A stretch of 64,000 nucleotides of DNA from Neoscytalidium dimidiatum (Eukaryota > Ascomycota > Dothideomycetes > Botryosphaeriales > Botryosphaeriaceae), in NCBI GenBank assembly GCA_037367355.1, contig CM074701.1, forward strand, positions 2,542,001 to 2,606,000, given 5' to 3'. Shown one piece after another: positions 25,408 through 35,682 of the stretch. Under the pieces are notes generated by a model. It worked only from the letters and a program-made list of their open reading frames with translations. It did not search any database and was not told where the DNA came from. A program made the translations under genes and the position numbers. Numbering within the stretch: the stretch's first letter is position 1; every line of letters begins with the position of its first letter.

Positions 25408-27502
25408 GGCAGAGCGTGGCGAGCGGAAGTGGGAGGCCTGCGCTGGGGCAGGCGGGCGGGCGACGGCAGCGGGGGGGAGGCTAGGCGGCGCTGGGGCGGC
25501 GGCGGGTCAGATTGTGGGCTGCGGGAACGGAGGCGCATATGCACAGGCAAGGCACAGCAGCGACCGGCGAAGGGAGAGCAGGTGTTGTTTGGCGGGAAGC
25601 TGGCAGTTGCCCGCCCAGAGCGAGGCTGTCATACGGCAGCACATCGTCAGACCGGACCATCGTCAGACCGGACCAGAGAACTAGCGGCCGCCTTGAGCCT
25701 TGATAGACGGCCGCCCAGTTTTTGCCAGCCCAGCGCCCGCCCACTCTCCATCGCCAATCTGCAACACGTCATTGGCCCGCCACCCACGCCCTGCGCCCGC
25801 GCGCCCGCCGCCCTCGGCGCCCGTGCTGGTGCTGGCCCAGCCCGCCCAAATCTCGCTCTCCACCACTGCCGTTGTGCCGTCAGCCCGCCTGGACAACGGC
25901 GACCTTCACTCCTGCTCGTATCCCCCGTTCCGACGCGCCTGCAGCTAAAGACATCAATAAAGCTAAGCAGCCTGCCCGCCGCGGGGAAACATTGTTTTAC
26001 GTGCAAGGGCCTGCTCGGCTCGGATTCTTGTTCAAGCCAGCATCCTGCCACTGCTGCGTCGTCCTTGCTCGTCTTCTCTCGTCGATCCCCCGCATTCTCA
26101 GCTCGCTCTATTTTTACATACGCAGCTTCATATCGTCCCGCGCAATCTGCGATGGCTGCAGCCTACCGTGACGGATTGTGGCCCCCGGCCCATCGCACAC
26201 CGCAGCCGCTGCGAGGCGGCCGCTGGTGGTGGCGCTCGCCTGCGAAGCGCGTTCGCTATCGACTGTTGCACCGGAGTATTGATCCCACTACGTCGATGCA
26301 ATAATACCGCGCTCTTCTCTGCCCTACGACCTTCCTCTGAGACGGAGAAGTGCGCCCTCCGATTTGCGGTGTGCTCACATGCACGTGGACCGTCCTGGGC
26401 CGGCGCGCAGTTTGTCGCTGCTCGACGCTCCGAGCAACTGGGCAGACAGTTCAGAGCTTCTCTGCTGGCGATCACGCGGAATGAATGCGAGTACCAGCAG
26501 GTAGGGCCTTGGCGACGGGCAGCGCCGAATCGACTATTGTTTCCGAGCTCTGTTTCGTTTAAGCTTATGTGCCAGTGTGCCAGTAGTGCCAGATCCGGCC
26601 AGAGTGATCGGCTCCCAGTCCTGCTGCATCCCTGCCCCGGATGCGGCTCGTGGTCCCCTTCGTGCAAGGCCGCCCTCCATTCCGCTGTGTCAGCATACCG
26701 AGCCCGACCAGCGGTTGCCCTGGAACGTGCCTGGCCACTCAGGTGATGTTGTTCCTTAGCTTCTCCCGACGAGCGAGGAGCGGCCCCCGGAGCACGCCGT
26801 CTCGATCGCCCACCAACCTCCTTTGGGATCCAGACCTGCACCAGAAGCTGAACAGGCCCCTCCTGTTGGTTCCAGCTTCTTTCCAAAGCTTCCGTGTCCG
26901 TTTGTCTTACCGGAAAAGCGGTCGGACCAGTTCCGTTGTTGCGAGAGGACAACTTCCGCGTCCATTCAGGATGATATTCCGTCCCACGTTTGCATCGAAT
27001 CGGATTCTGCATAGACTGAGTTACCTCCTCACCGGGCCGCTCATCTCTCCCCTGCCTGTGACCGACGGCCGTCTGGCGCCTGATGATTGCGCGAGTGCTT
27101 CAGAAGGAAGCACGCTTGCAGTTGAAGGAAGTGATGGCCGCAGTCATTTGGAAAAACTGTCGCCGAGGTTTTACTACGTATCTCGTTGAATGGCTTTCTT
27201 CCCGCCTTCCGTTCCATGGCTCAGCTTCGCGTGACGCCTCCCGTAACCCAGGCATGCCCACGTTCTGTCCAAGCAGCACATGATGCTGACAGCTTGGCCA
27301 CAAGGGTCTGGTGCCTGCGACGAAGATGCAGAGGCCATCCTACGACGGTCCAACCCAAAATAGCCTTACGCTTAGCGGCACCGGCTGAAGCCCAGAATAC
27401 TTTAAAAAAGCCCTTCCAGCATTCCCAATTGCCCTCTTAAACAGCTCGTAGCCGATCAATTCTTCCTTCCCTTCGTCTATCACTTAGTCTATCGCTTCCA
27501 TC
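25408..27502. other. Divergent intergenic region, GC-rich
   Basis: About 2.1 kb between the leftward MFS gene and the rightward tyrosinase, so it contains both promoters. Long open frames on both strands overlap each other and lack domain motifs; I treat them as composition artefacts. A TTTAAAAAA tract near 27400, about 100 bases before the tyrosinase start, could serve as its TATA-like element. Confidence 0.5.
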
Positions 27503-29277
27503 ATGCGCTTCCTTGAGGCGTCCCTGGCACTCAGTGTCCTCTCGTCTCTCTCTTCTTGTGGAGTCAACGCTTCTCCAGTCTCCCTCGACGTTGATCTTGT
27601 CGAGAGGCAAGCAAACAGCTTCTTTGCCATCCCCGGAGTCACCGGTGGAGTTTCGAACCGCCTGGAGATCCGCGATTTGGCCAACAATGCCGACCAGTTC
27701 AATCTTTTCGTACTCGCTATGCAGCGCTTCCAATCACAGGCTCAAAGTGGAAAGCTGTCGTACTACCAAGTTTCCGGTAAGCCGCGTTAGCCTCGGCGGC
27801 TCGGGAGTTCACACGTTCGGCCACTGACGCTAACGCCATTCGTATATAGGTATTCATGGCAGACCCTACGTCAACTGGGATGGTGTTGGGCCGTATCAGT
27901 CCAGCCCTTGGTGGCCAGGCTACTGCCCCCACAGTTCGAACTTGTTCGGCACCTGGCACAGACCCTACATCGCACTTTACGAGGTGAGCGGTCCCAGCTT
28001 CGATTAGACTTTAGCCATATGCTTAACTTCTACGCTAGCAACTCATGATTCAGTATGCCAATGAAGTCATTGGTGAAATTCCGGATGCTGCGACAAGGAA
28101 TCGCTACCTGAACGCCGTTAGGACCCTGCGCTTCCCTTACTGGGATTGGGCCAAGAGAACGACTTCGATTATGCCGCCTCAAACGACTGCAAACTTTATC
28201 CGTGTAACGTTCCCTCAGAACGGTACCACGGCTGCCATTCCGAATCCGTTGTACAGCTATCGCTTCCAAGTTGTCCCGAACGGAGACTTCGACGCCAACT
28301 ACGCCCGTAGCACTCAAACCACTCGTCTGTCCAATGTCGAGAGCAACCTTGCCAATTCTTACACCAGCCGCCGCAATACCCTGCTGACTCTCTTCAGCAC
28401 CAATCAGCCATACAACAACTTCTCCACCGATGCCAACGGTAACACTGCTCCCAACCTCGAGGGCATCCACAACGGTGTTCACGTTGATGTCGGCGGCTTC
28501 ATGCAGCAGGTCGCTTACTCTGCTTTCGACCCGATCTTCGCCATGCACCACGCGAACGTCGACCGGGTTCTCGCCATCTGGCAGAAGCTGTACCCCAACA
28601 ACTGGGTTACTTCCGCTCCACAGGGTGCCGGCACCAGGACTATGGCGCCGTACAGCATCCAGAATGCCGACTCCCCGCTCACCCCCTTCCACCGCGACAC
28701 ACGCGGCACCTTCTGGACCTCCAACTCCGTCCGCGACACCACCGTCCTCGGCTACAACTACCCCGACCTCCCTGCCGGCATCAGCACCGCGCAGCTCACC
28801 ACCAACCTCAACCGCGCCTACGGCAACACCGCCGGCAGCGCTCAGTCAGCCGCGGCGGGCGGCTCCCCCGGCCCCACCTACGACTACCTGGCGCAGATCA
28901 TCCTGGACAAGACGGCGCTCGGCGGCAACTCGTACGCGGTGCAGTTCTTGCTGGGCGGACAGCCGGTCGCCTCCTTCGCCGCGCTGGCCATCCCGGCCTC
29001 GCCGGGCGCGAGGGCGGGCCCCGTCACCAGCTCCGGCACCGTCATGTTCACGGACGCGCTCAAGGCCAAGGGTGTCAACACGGCCGACGAGGACGCCACC
29101 ATCGACTACCTCAACGACAACCTCAAGTGGCAGGTCGTCCAGGACGGCAACGTCATCCCCAACTACCCCCCTTCCGCCGTCAACGTCACCATCTGCAACA
29201 CCGAGGTCAAGCCCGCCCGGGCCGCGAGCCAGTTCTCGACTTGGACGGCGCCGCCGACCGATATCAATAGCAACTGA
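27503..29277 (+). CDS. Secreted tyrosinase / catechol oxidase
   Basis: Three exons (27503-27776, 27850-27983, 28039-29277) encode 548 residues. The N-terminus is a signal peptide with a likely cut near NA/SP (about residue 24), and a VERQ segment follows. The type-3 copper site is complete. CuA His are at about 94 (GIHGRPY), 119 (PHSSNLF) and 128 (WHRPY). CuB His are at about 280 and 284 (GIHNGVH) and in [13 protein letters not shown] (about 307). PYWDW near 170 and the tyrosinase C-terminal domain (from [17 protein letters not shown]) are also present. It should oxidise phenols to catechols or quinones, probably outside the cell or in the secretory route. UstQ and PhomQ tyrosinases belong to ustiloxin and phomopsin clusters, so proximity to the RiPP-like locus (5.5 kb) is suggestive; an independent melanin or defence enzyme is equally possible. 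The C-terminal half is markedly more GC-rich at third positions. Confidence 0.95.
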
Positions 29278-30398
29278 ATTGCCAAAAAAAAAAAAAAAGA
29301 AAAACTGAAGTATTAGACCGTGAGGAGTAATGAGCGAGGGAGTTCTTGTTATAAACGTCTGGGATGGGTGTACTAAAAGTGGCCGCCATACGTAGCTTCG
29401 CGGAGGGTTTATTCACTTTTGATATAACTTAATTTAATATGGCGTATCTTTCTATTCAACTTTTTGGGATATCTTAATTAATTGTATAGATATTGCCTTC
29501 GTTGAACAATACCTCCTATGCTTACAAAAATCCACCCCTGCTGGTAATTTGTTATGTAAACTATTTAATCACGAAGAATTGTACTTCGAAAAGAAGCTCA
29601 TACCGGGAAGAGTTCCCGACCAATGGCAAAAGCAATACCGAACGCCTCAGGATAAGGTTACTTAAAGGGAAACTTCTTCTCCCACCTGCCCTTCAGAAGC
29701 TCACACGCTGTGCCACGTGAACATGGCAAACGAACGACTCATCTGAACTATCAGGGGTCAATTCCTATCCATGCGTACATTCATCGGTGAAGCCACCTCA
29801 GCCAACAAACCAGCCTGCTTCGAATAATATTTACAAAACAAGAAGGAGATAGAAAAATCTAAAATCGATACACCCAATCGTAGAATCCACAATAGTCCTT
29901 TTTCGCCGCCCCAGCCGTATGCCGCATTTCCAAGGAAACATTGTCTTTCATTCCATCATTGTTTGCCATGGCATGATACCAGTCTAGCCGTGCGGATGCC
30001 TGATGCCCGTGGTCCAGTCTAACCTTCCATCGAAACGCCGCATGAACATCCTCCTCGGTGAAGGGAGAGAAAGAGAGAGAGAGAAAGGAGAGAAGAGAGA
30101 GAGATTTGGCGATCGGCGACGAGAAATCGAAGTCACAAACCCGCCGACCTCCAACACTGCGCGCCTTTTGAAGTGCCCACGCTCTCAGGTGAATTGGGTA
30201 AGTGAGGAGAAGTAAGAGGGTATCAAAGAAGAGAGAGTAAAAAAACCTCCCGAATAAGCAGCTGGGTGGAGAATCAAAATGGAGGGAGGCTCTCGGAGCA
30301 TTTCTCAAGACGCAATTGTTACAGTAGCTAGGGCTCATTCCCGTCGGATAGCTACTCCAGCCACCACACTGGCCGCAACATGTTAGACGACCAGAATA
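29278..30398. other. Convergent intergenic region
   Basis: Tail-to-tail spacer between the tyrosinase and the coiled-coil gene. It has an A15-like tract just after the tyrosinase stop (about 29284-29300), an AT-rich 3' flank, and a GA-rich simple tract at about 30059-30105. No gene seen. Confidence 0.55.
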
Positions 30399-32532
30399 CT
30401 ATGGACTGAAAGGCGAAGTCGGAGGTACCGAGCTGCGAGACGTAGCTCGACTATCCCTACGCGAGGGCGGGAGGCTGAACTCGGTGCCGCCACGAAAATT
30501 GCTTCCATCAGAAGCTCTATGCGGGAAATTGAGCTCAGCCAAGGATGTACTCGAAGGAGGGCGCGACGGAGTGCGGTTCGAGCGGAACGAAGAGTGCGTA
30601 AAGGTAGAGCTGCTGCTGCTGGGGCGCGGGCGCTTATTGCCGGCCTGGGGGGAATCGGCGCGGGAGGAAGAGGTGGCGATGGTGCGGATGGAGAGCTCGC
30701 GCTTAAGCTCGTCCAACACGGCCTTTGCCTTCTCGAGGTCGTGGCTTTGCCGGTGGACCGAGTTGCGGAGCTGCGATACCTCTTGATTGGCATGGGACAG
30801 CTGGCCCTCCGTGACCGATAGCCTCTGCTGCAGCCTCTCCATGTTCGCGCCGAACTGTTGGCTGAGGCCGATGGCCTTGCTGAGGTCTTCGCGGGCCTGC
30901 TTGAGCTCTTCTTTCCTCTCGCTGCGGGACCTCTTTAAGCTGTCAATCTTCACCTCCAGACGTTTGACATCTGATTCCAACTTGGCCTTTTCGGCCTGGG
31001 ATATCTGCAGAGCTCTCTCCAAATTTTGCTTTTCGGCGTGGAGCCGAAGTTTCTCATCAATCGCGCCTTTGAATTTGTGTTTCAATCTTTCCGCTCTTTC
31101 GGCCTCACTTATTATCTGCCTCGGTTCCGTAGCAAGTTCGTGCATAACAGGGGCCGAAACCGAGCGAGGGGCCAAAGTCGGAGCATGAGGGCCGGAAGAC
31201 CTTGATTCTGCTCTCGATGCGGAGTTTCGATCTTCTTCATTCAGGGAAGACATAGCCTTGGCACGGCCAGGTTGAAACACTTGTGTATCATGATCAGATA
31301 TCATACAATGAGTACTGCAGCCCGTGAGGTTGTCTTACCTTGACCGTCGATGATACGGAGCTCCCTTTGCTCATTCCTACCATAAAACATCTTTTCGGAT
31401 GCATCGGTTGCCCTGGCGACTGGGCTTTCGTTAGCCGATTTATGGTCCTTTGAGCCTTCCGCCCCATGGAGAAGAGCAGACATACCCTCTGCAGGTCCGA
31501 GTGGTGTAGTGCCATCTGCTGTGAAAGGCGAAGGGGTGGCATCATTGCTTGAATTCCTGAAGGAATCGTTGTCTGTCCCATGCCAGCTTGCGAACTCGGT
31601 ATTCAGATCAGACATAGGTACAGAACTCTGTCTGGCATCTTGACTTCTGAAAATGAATGGGTCGGGCTGTCCATTTTGCTCAAATCGATTTTGACTGGCT
31701 GACACCTGAGAACTATAAGTTCCTTGCCTGTGAACGTCGATTTCAGCTGGGCCTGTGTTGAGCACAGACAAGAAGTCTGTGTCTTGCTCCATGAACTGTC
31801 CAACAGCCATATTCGAATGAAATATAGAATTGCGAGCATCTTGATAGTATTGTGTGTTCCCAGCATAGCTTCCTGATTGGACCGGCGGCCCATTGAACGG
31901 CTCGTAGGCGTCCACAGAGGTGTTCATGTTATATGCTGCGGCTGATAGAGCTTCTGGTGTAGGGACCCGAGTGCCTTCCGACCCAGAAACATGACGGTTG
32001 GTGGCAGGCCCACTAACGTTATTCGTGTCGGCATGAGGGGCTTTCCGATTTCGTTTCGGAGGAAGGTAGGGAGCGAGGTACCCTTTCGCGTCGGACTGGG
32101 CCCAACTTTCAAGCGATCGTACGCGGATCCATTCTGGCACCTTGCTCACCAGAGACGATTTCCTAGTCGTTCATTAGACAGTCAGGCATGAGAATAACGG
32201 CGACAGCATGGACGGGCAAGTACTCACGGTAGCAGAGCGGGTCCTTTCTTTGAATTCCCAAAACGGGAGGCCTCTGCGATATTCTCAAAAGAGAAGCCGT
32301 CAAGGCGCAGAGTGGCAATTTCCGATTTGAATATTTCAAGAGGTTTCTTGACCTTGTCCATGTCGTCATCCGTCAAGTCGAAGTCACTTTCCTTGAACCT
32401 GTCCAGGATATTGTATTTCGTACACCCTTCGCTGTAGAACTGGCGAGACTTATTCACGAGGCGCACGCTTCGACCGCAAGGGTCGAGAGGTCCCGAAGAT
32501 AGATGCCGAACAGCAGCGAAGTTGTCGTCCAT
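30399..32532 (-). CDS. Coiled-coil protein of unknown function
   Basis: Three exons (32532-32228, 32162-31339, 31279-30399) give 669 residues. I do not recognise the family. The N-terminal 140 residues, split over the first intron, look globular and conserved (for example LDRFKESDFDLTDDDMDKVK, VPEWIRVRSLESWAQ). A long Ser/Asn/Gln-rich linker follows. Residues about 425-570 form a clear heptad-rich coiled coil (RAERLKHKFKGAIDEKLRL through LKRELSIRTI). The C-terminal 100 residues are a Ser/Arg/Pro-rich disordered tail. This layout suits a cytoskeletal, spindle-pole or scaffold protein, but that is only a resemblance. The second intron (59 nt) uses a CAAG acceptor chosen because it keeps the frame; the alternative CAG acceptor creates a stop. 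No link to the RiPP-like locus is evident. Confidence 0.75.
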
Positions 32533-33182
32533 ACTGTAGGCTGAGGAAGAGCTTAGCCTGGCCTCGAGGATTCCCGCGACGCAACCGAGGTAGGTGATCG
32601 GGGAGCGGGCGGTCGGCAGAGCTAGGATGTGTCGACAGTGGGTTGACGAGAGGGTGGGAGCTATAGCAGCGCCAGGGAGTTTCTATCCAGTCAGCACGAG
32701 CTAGGTCGCGTGTCTACTAGCAGGTGTCCGGCTTACTCGGTGTTGTTTGCGCGATGACTATGGGAGAGCGGAAGAGTGGTTGACAGCTCTTGACCGATAG
32801 GCGTCTTACGGACCATAGCATGACGAAAGGGAGCGTCGAGGGATTCGACAAAAGGCCGGCGGAGAGTGGAAATGTTCGCGGACGAACATTTGGTCGGCGG
32901 CAGCTAGCAGGGAGCCTGGTAGGGGCCTGAGCTCGGGGATCGGGAATCCCCCGCAGTGGTAGCGCGATTGACATCTGGCGTGCTCCTGACACGTGCCGTT
33001 TCAGAAACGGGCCCAAATGCGCAGCTGCGCGAGTGGTTGGAGGTGTCGGTGGAGGGTTGGGTGATTTGCAAGCGGAGACGGGCAGGTGGTCGCTGGGTTG
33101 GTGATGATGCGTGAGGCCGCAGATCCATGTTGCGCGGCGGCATGCTTGTCCCCCGCAGTCAGGCCTTCCAGCTAGGAACGGC

Positions 33183-33212
33183 ACAGGAACAGGAACAGGA
33201 ACAGGAAACGGA
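33183..33212. repeat. (GGAACA)n hexanucleotide repeat
   Basis: Four to five tandem copies of AGGAAC within non-coding DNA upstream of the coiled-coil gene. Confidence 0.9.
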
Positions 33213-33685
33213 CCCCACACCAAGTTTCTCGCTTATCTCCGCTTCTGTGCACCCACGTCCGTACCTGCAGCTTCGGCGGATGACTGCTTCAACTGCTCAT
33301 AAACCTTCATTTGAGTGGCCTCGTCCTGCTAAGTGAAGGCCCATCCATTTTACCAACCGCTATAGGGCGAAATTTGAGGAGTGACGGAACCACCGATGCT
33401 CATCCGCTGACCTGTGACGCAGCTTTGAGCGGTGCTGTAAGATTGGTTGCCGCTGCCACCCAAGTGCGCGACCAAATACATAGTCGTATGCACATATGTT
33501 CGTCGACGCCCTGAACGATCTGTTGCTCGCGATCTTTCGCTCTTGCGGCTGTACGGACGAACAAATATTCGATTAGAGAGCCATGATAAAAGTCGACGAT
33601 TCGCCGGCCACGATGTCGAGATCCACCACCACACCATCTCCCAAGTCTTTACTCGCTCCCGAAAATTACCGCAACGATACCCAAC

Positions 33686-33805
33686 ATGTCTCCAGAGTTC
33701 TGGGTCGCCCTCGCGAACCTCGTCGTTGAAGTCGTTCAGGCTATCGCACACGCCTTGCACTTATTCGAGACCCGCCGACGCCGCGTACACAACAATGGCC
33801 CGTGA
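33686..33805 (+). CDS. Possible 39-residue small ORF
   Basis: An ATG opens a 39-codon frame reading MSPEFWVALANLVVEVVQAI and ending in an Arg-rich ETRRRRVHNNGP tail. The first 30 residues would form an amphipathic or membrane-inserting helix followed by a basic tail, a composition not expected by chance, yet the ORF is very short and nothing else supports it. It could also be an exon of an unrecognised gene or pure coincidence. Confidence 0.15.
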   Translation: MSPEFWVALANLVVEVVQAIAHALHLFETRRRRVHNNGP

Positions 33806-34727
33806 GGTATTCACTCCGAAACGTTTCCAACTTTGTTCTGCTGCATTTCCGCTGACTACTGCAGATTATGGCCATTGCAATCGACGAGGTGGGCGACAAG
33901 CGGTTGAGAGATCAAATTTTGAGGCTACGCCTTGGGGGAGAGGGTCACTGTCTGGAACTGGGTCCGACGGATTGTATCACAGGAATATGCCCAATCAGCG
34001 GCGGTGTATTGACGATGTTTTAAATGCGATACGGCCATCGGTACGCTATTACATGTAATTATGTGTGAAACGCACCAAGACTGAAGCCGTAACGTATCTT
34101 TTCAGCTATTATCACGGCCGAACCCGCCAACCAGTCTCGAGCGGCCCCGACATGCCCAAGGGCGGCTCGGCCCGAAAGAGGTGGGGATAGAGCCCCCCCC
34201 GGGCGGCCCACAAACCAGGTTCTACCATCGTACAAGAAGCGAGTACAAATTACGAGAAGTATTGCTAAGCGTACCTGACTAAGTGGGCTTGCAAGCCTAC
34301 TTGGTCACATCGTGCTTTATCAACTTTACACATCGCGGGGTGTTCCGGCGGATCTGCCTATGTTTGATACTCGTTATCCTTATCTTTCCAGGCCGTCAAT
34401 GCTTCACCTCTTAATTCAGGTCGCAAGAGCCGCATCTCGGCTACGTCACAAGTGCTATTATCCAAATCTGCTTGCGAACATGGTATATTCATTTTGGTTT
34501 GCGCTACAATCTTGAACAAGAGTTTGCTACATCCCAGCTATGCCAAATTCACCGTCCCTTTGCCACACCCGCATCATCATGAGCTGAAGCGCAATATCAA
34601 CTCTGACGCTTCTGGTTGAGCACAGCGAGCACCCTATGGACATCAGTCATGCACACTCACTTCGCCACAAGCTTAACGTACATGAGTATACCAGTGAGAG
34701 TCGCACACACCTGTGTACCTGGCCAAA

Positions 34728-35255
34728 TTAGATCTTCTTGGCCGCCTTCTTGTCCCAGTACTGGACAGCAGCGGTCTCGGCCTCGGCATCTTCCTCACGC
34801 TTATCCCAGTACTGAACAGCAGCAGTCTCCGCATCAGTGGTCTCCTCCCTCTTGTTCCAGTACTGAACAGCAGTAGCCTCAGAATCCTCCTCTCGCTTGT
34901 CCCAGTATTGAACGGCAGCAGCCTCAGCCTCGGTAGCTTCCTCACGCTTGTCCCAGTACTGGACGGCGGCGCTCTCGGGAGCGGTCTCTTCCTCCCTCTT
35001 GTCCCAGAACTGAACAGCGGTAGCTTCGGCTTCGGTAGCCTCCTCTCTCTTATCCCAGTACTGAACAGCAGCAGCCTCGGCCTCACCAGCCTCCTCCCTC
35101 TTGTCCCCGTACTGGACGGCGGCGCTCTCGGGCGCAGTCTCCTCGGCGCGCTTCTCGGGGACGGCGATGATCGACTTGGCGGGGGCAGCGACGGCGCCGG
35201 AGCTGAAGAAGGCGCTGAGGAGCAGCAAGGCTGCGGAGGTGGTGGTGGACTTCAT
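34728..35255 (-). CDS. Repeat precursor of a dikaritin-type RiPP (UstA/PhomA-like)
   Basis: A 175-residue intronless CDS. A signal peptide (hydrophobic LLLLSAFFSSGAVA, cut near A/AP at about 22-24) leads to a first Lys-Arg at 35-36, then eight tandem units of 15-17 residues, such as EEATEAEAAAVQYWDKR. Seven end in Lys-Arg, the eighth in Lys-Lys before a short AAKKI tail. Kex2-type cleavage after KR would free each unit, and the acidic x-Ala spacer suits dipeptidyl trimming. The conserved core is AVQYWD; variants are QYGD (unit 1), QFWD (unit 3) and QYWN (unit 6). Signal peptide plus KR-bounded repeats with a Tyr-containing core is the hallmark of ustiloxin, phomopsin and asperipin precursors, and four UstY-type genes lie within 10 kb. 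A pheromone precursor is the main alternative, made unlikely by that context. A TATA motif lies about 130 bases upstream. Confidence 0.85.
   Translation of the reverse strand: MKSTTTSAALLLLSAFFSSGAVAAPAKSIIAVPEKRAEETAPESAAVQYGDKREEAGEAEAAAVQYWDKREEATEAEATAVQFWDKREEETAPESAAVQYWDKREEATEAEAAAVQYWDKREEDSEATAVQYWNKREETTDAETAAVQYWDKREEDAEAETAAVQYWDKKAAKKI
34746..35147 (-). repeat. Eight tandem coding repeats (7 x 51 bp, 1 x 45 bp)
   Basis: Direct repeats that encode the core-peptide units of the RiPP precursor. Seven copies are 51 bp; the sixth is 45 bp because its spacer is shortened to EEDSEAT. Silent differences are common between copies while the core residues stay nearly fixed, which points to selection on the encoded peptide rather than recent duplication alone. 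Confidence 0.9.
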
Positions 35256-35682
35256 TGTTTCGTTCCGGTGATTTGCTGCACAGTGGTGCGGAGGTTTGGA
35301 GAAAATGAGGCTTGAGGGGAGATGAGAGGGAGGACGAGGCTCGATGGTCGATCTGTTATGTGGCTTTGGAGTTGTGGGGTGTGCTATATACACACCGATA
35401 AGTGTCTTAAACTTCAGCCGTTGGAATCAATAGTTTGAAAGTAACGGTGACTGGACTGACAAGGAACATGACGGCAAGGAGTCATTGAGTTGGTACTGGG
35501 CTGACGGGTGACGGGTTGTCATGTCAAGCGTCAGTATGCACTTGACAGGATGACACCGAGGGTGACAGTTGCCAGATTCGGTTAGCTTGATTCTGAACAA
35601 ACTTGCGGTTTAGTCAAACCTCGACATTCTATCATCCTACAGCTGTTGTTGCAGCAAAAGATTTTGGAGGATATCACTCACA
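35256..35682. promoter_or_regulatory. Bidirectional promoter, precursor / MFS gene
   Basis: 427 bases between divergent start codons. On the precursor side, TATATAG (about 35384-35390, minus strand) lies about 130 bases before its ATG. The middle (about 35445-35575) is dense in TGAC/GTCA half-sites: TGACGGGTGACGG, ATGTCAAGCGTCAG (35521), TTGACAGG (35542) and GGTGACAG. TGAC(G) is the core bZIP recognition half-site, and a bZIP gene lies in the cluster, so autoregulation by that factor is a reasonable inference. Part of this arrangement recurs in the promoter at 44190-44601. Confidence 0.6.

Larger units (their letters stand above)
32533..34727. other. Intergenic region with one possible short ORF
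   Basis: About 2.2 kb between two leftward genes; the part next to 32533 is the promoter of the coiled-coil gene. It includes an AGGAAC hexamer repeat and a possible 39-residue ORF (both listed). Around 34130-34200 is a GC-rich CCCC/GGGG-containing patch. No UstY-type motif (HxxHC) was found in any frame. Confidence 0.5.

Noticed and set aside
25399..27012. Several open frames of 130-300 codons on both strands
   Set aside because: They overlap each other in the divergent promoter region, lack motifs and show no splice logic.
34728..35255. Alpha-factor-type mating pheromone precursor
   Set aside because: The KR repeats and x-Ala spacers fit, but the repeated core lacks the W-C...C-W pattern of Pezizomycotina alpha pheromones, core residues vary between copies, and four UstY genes lie alongside.
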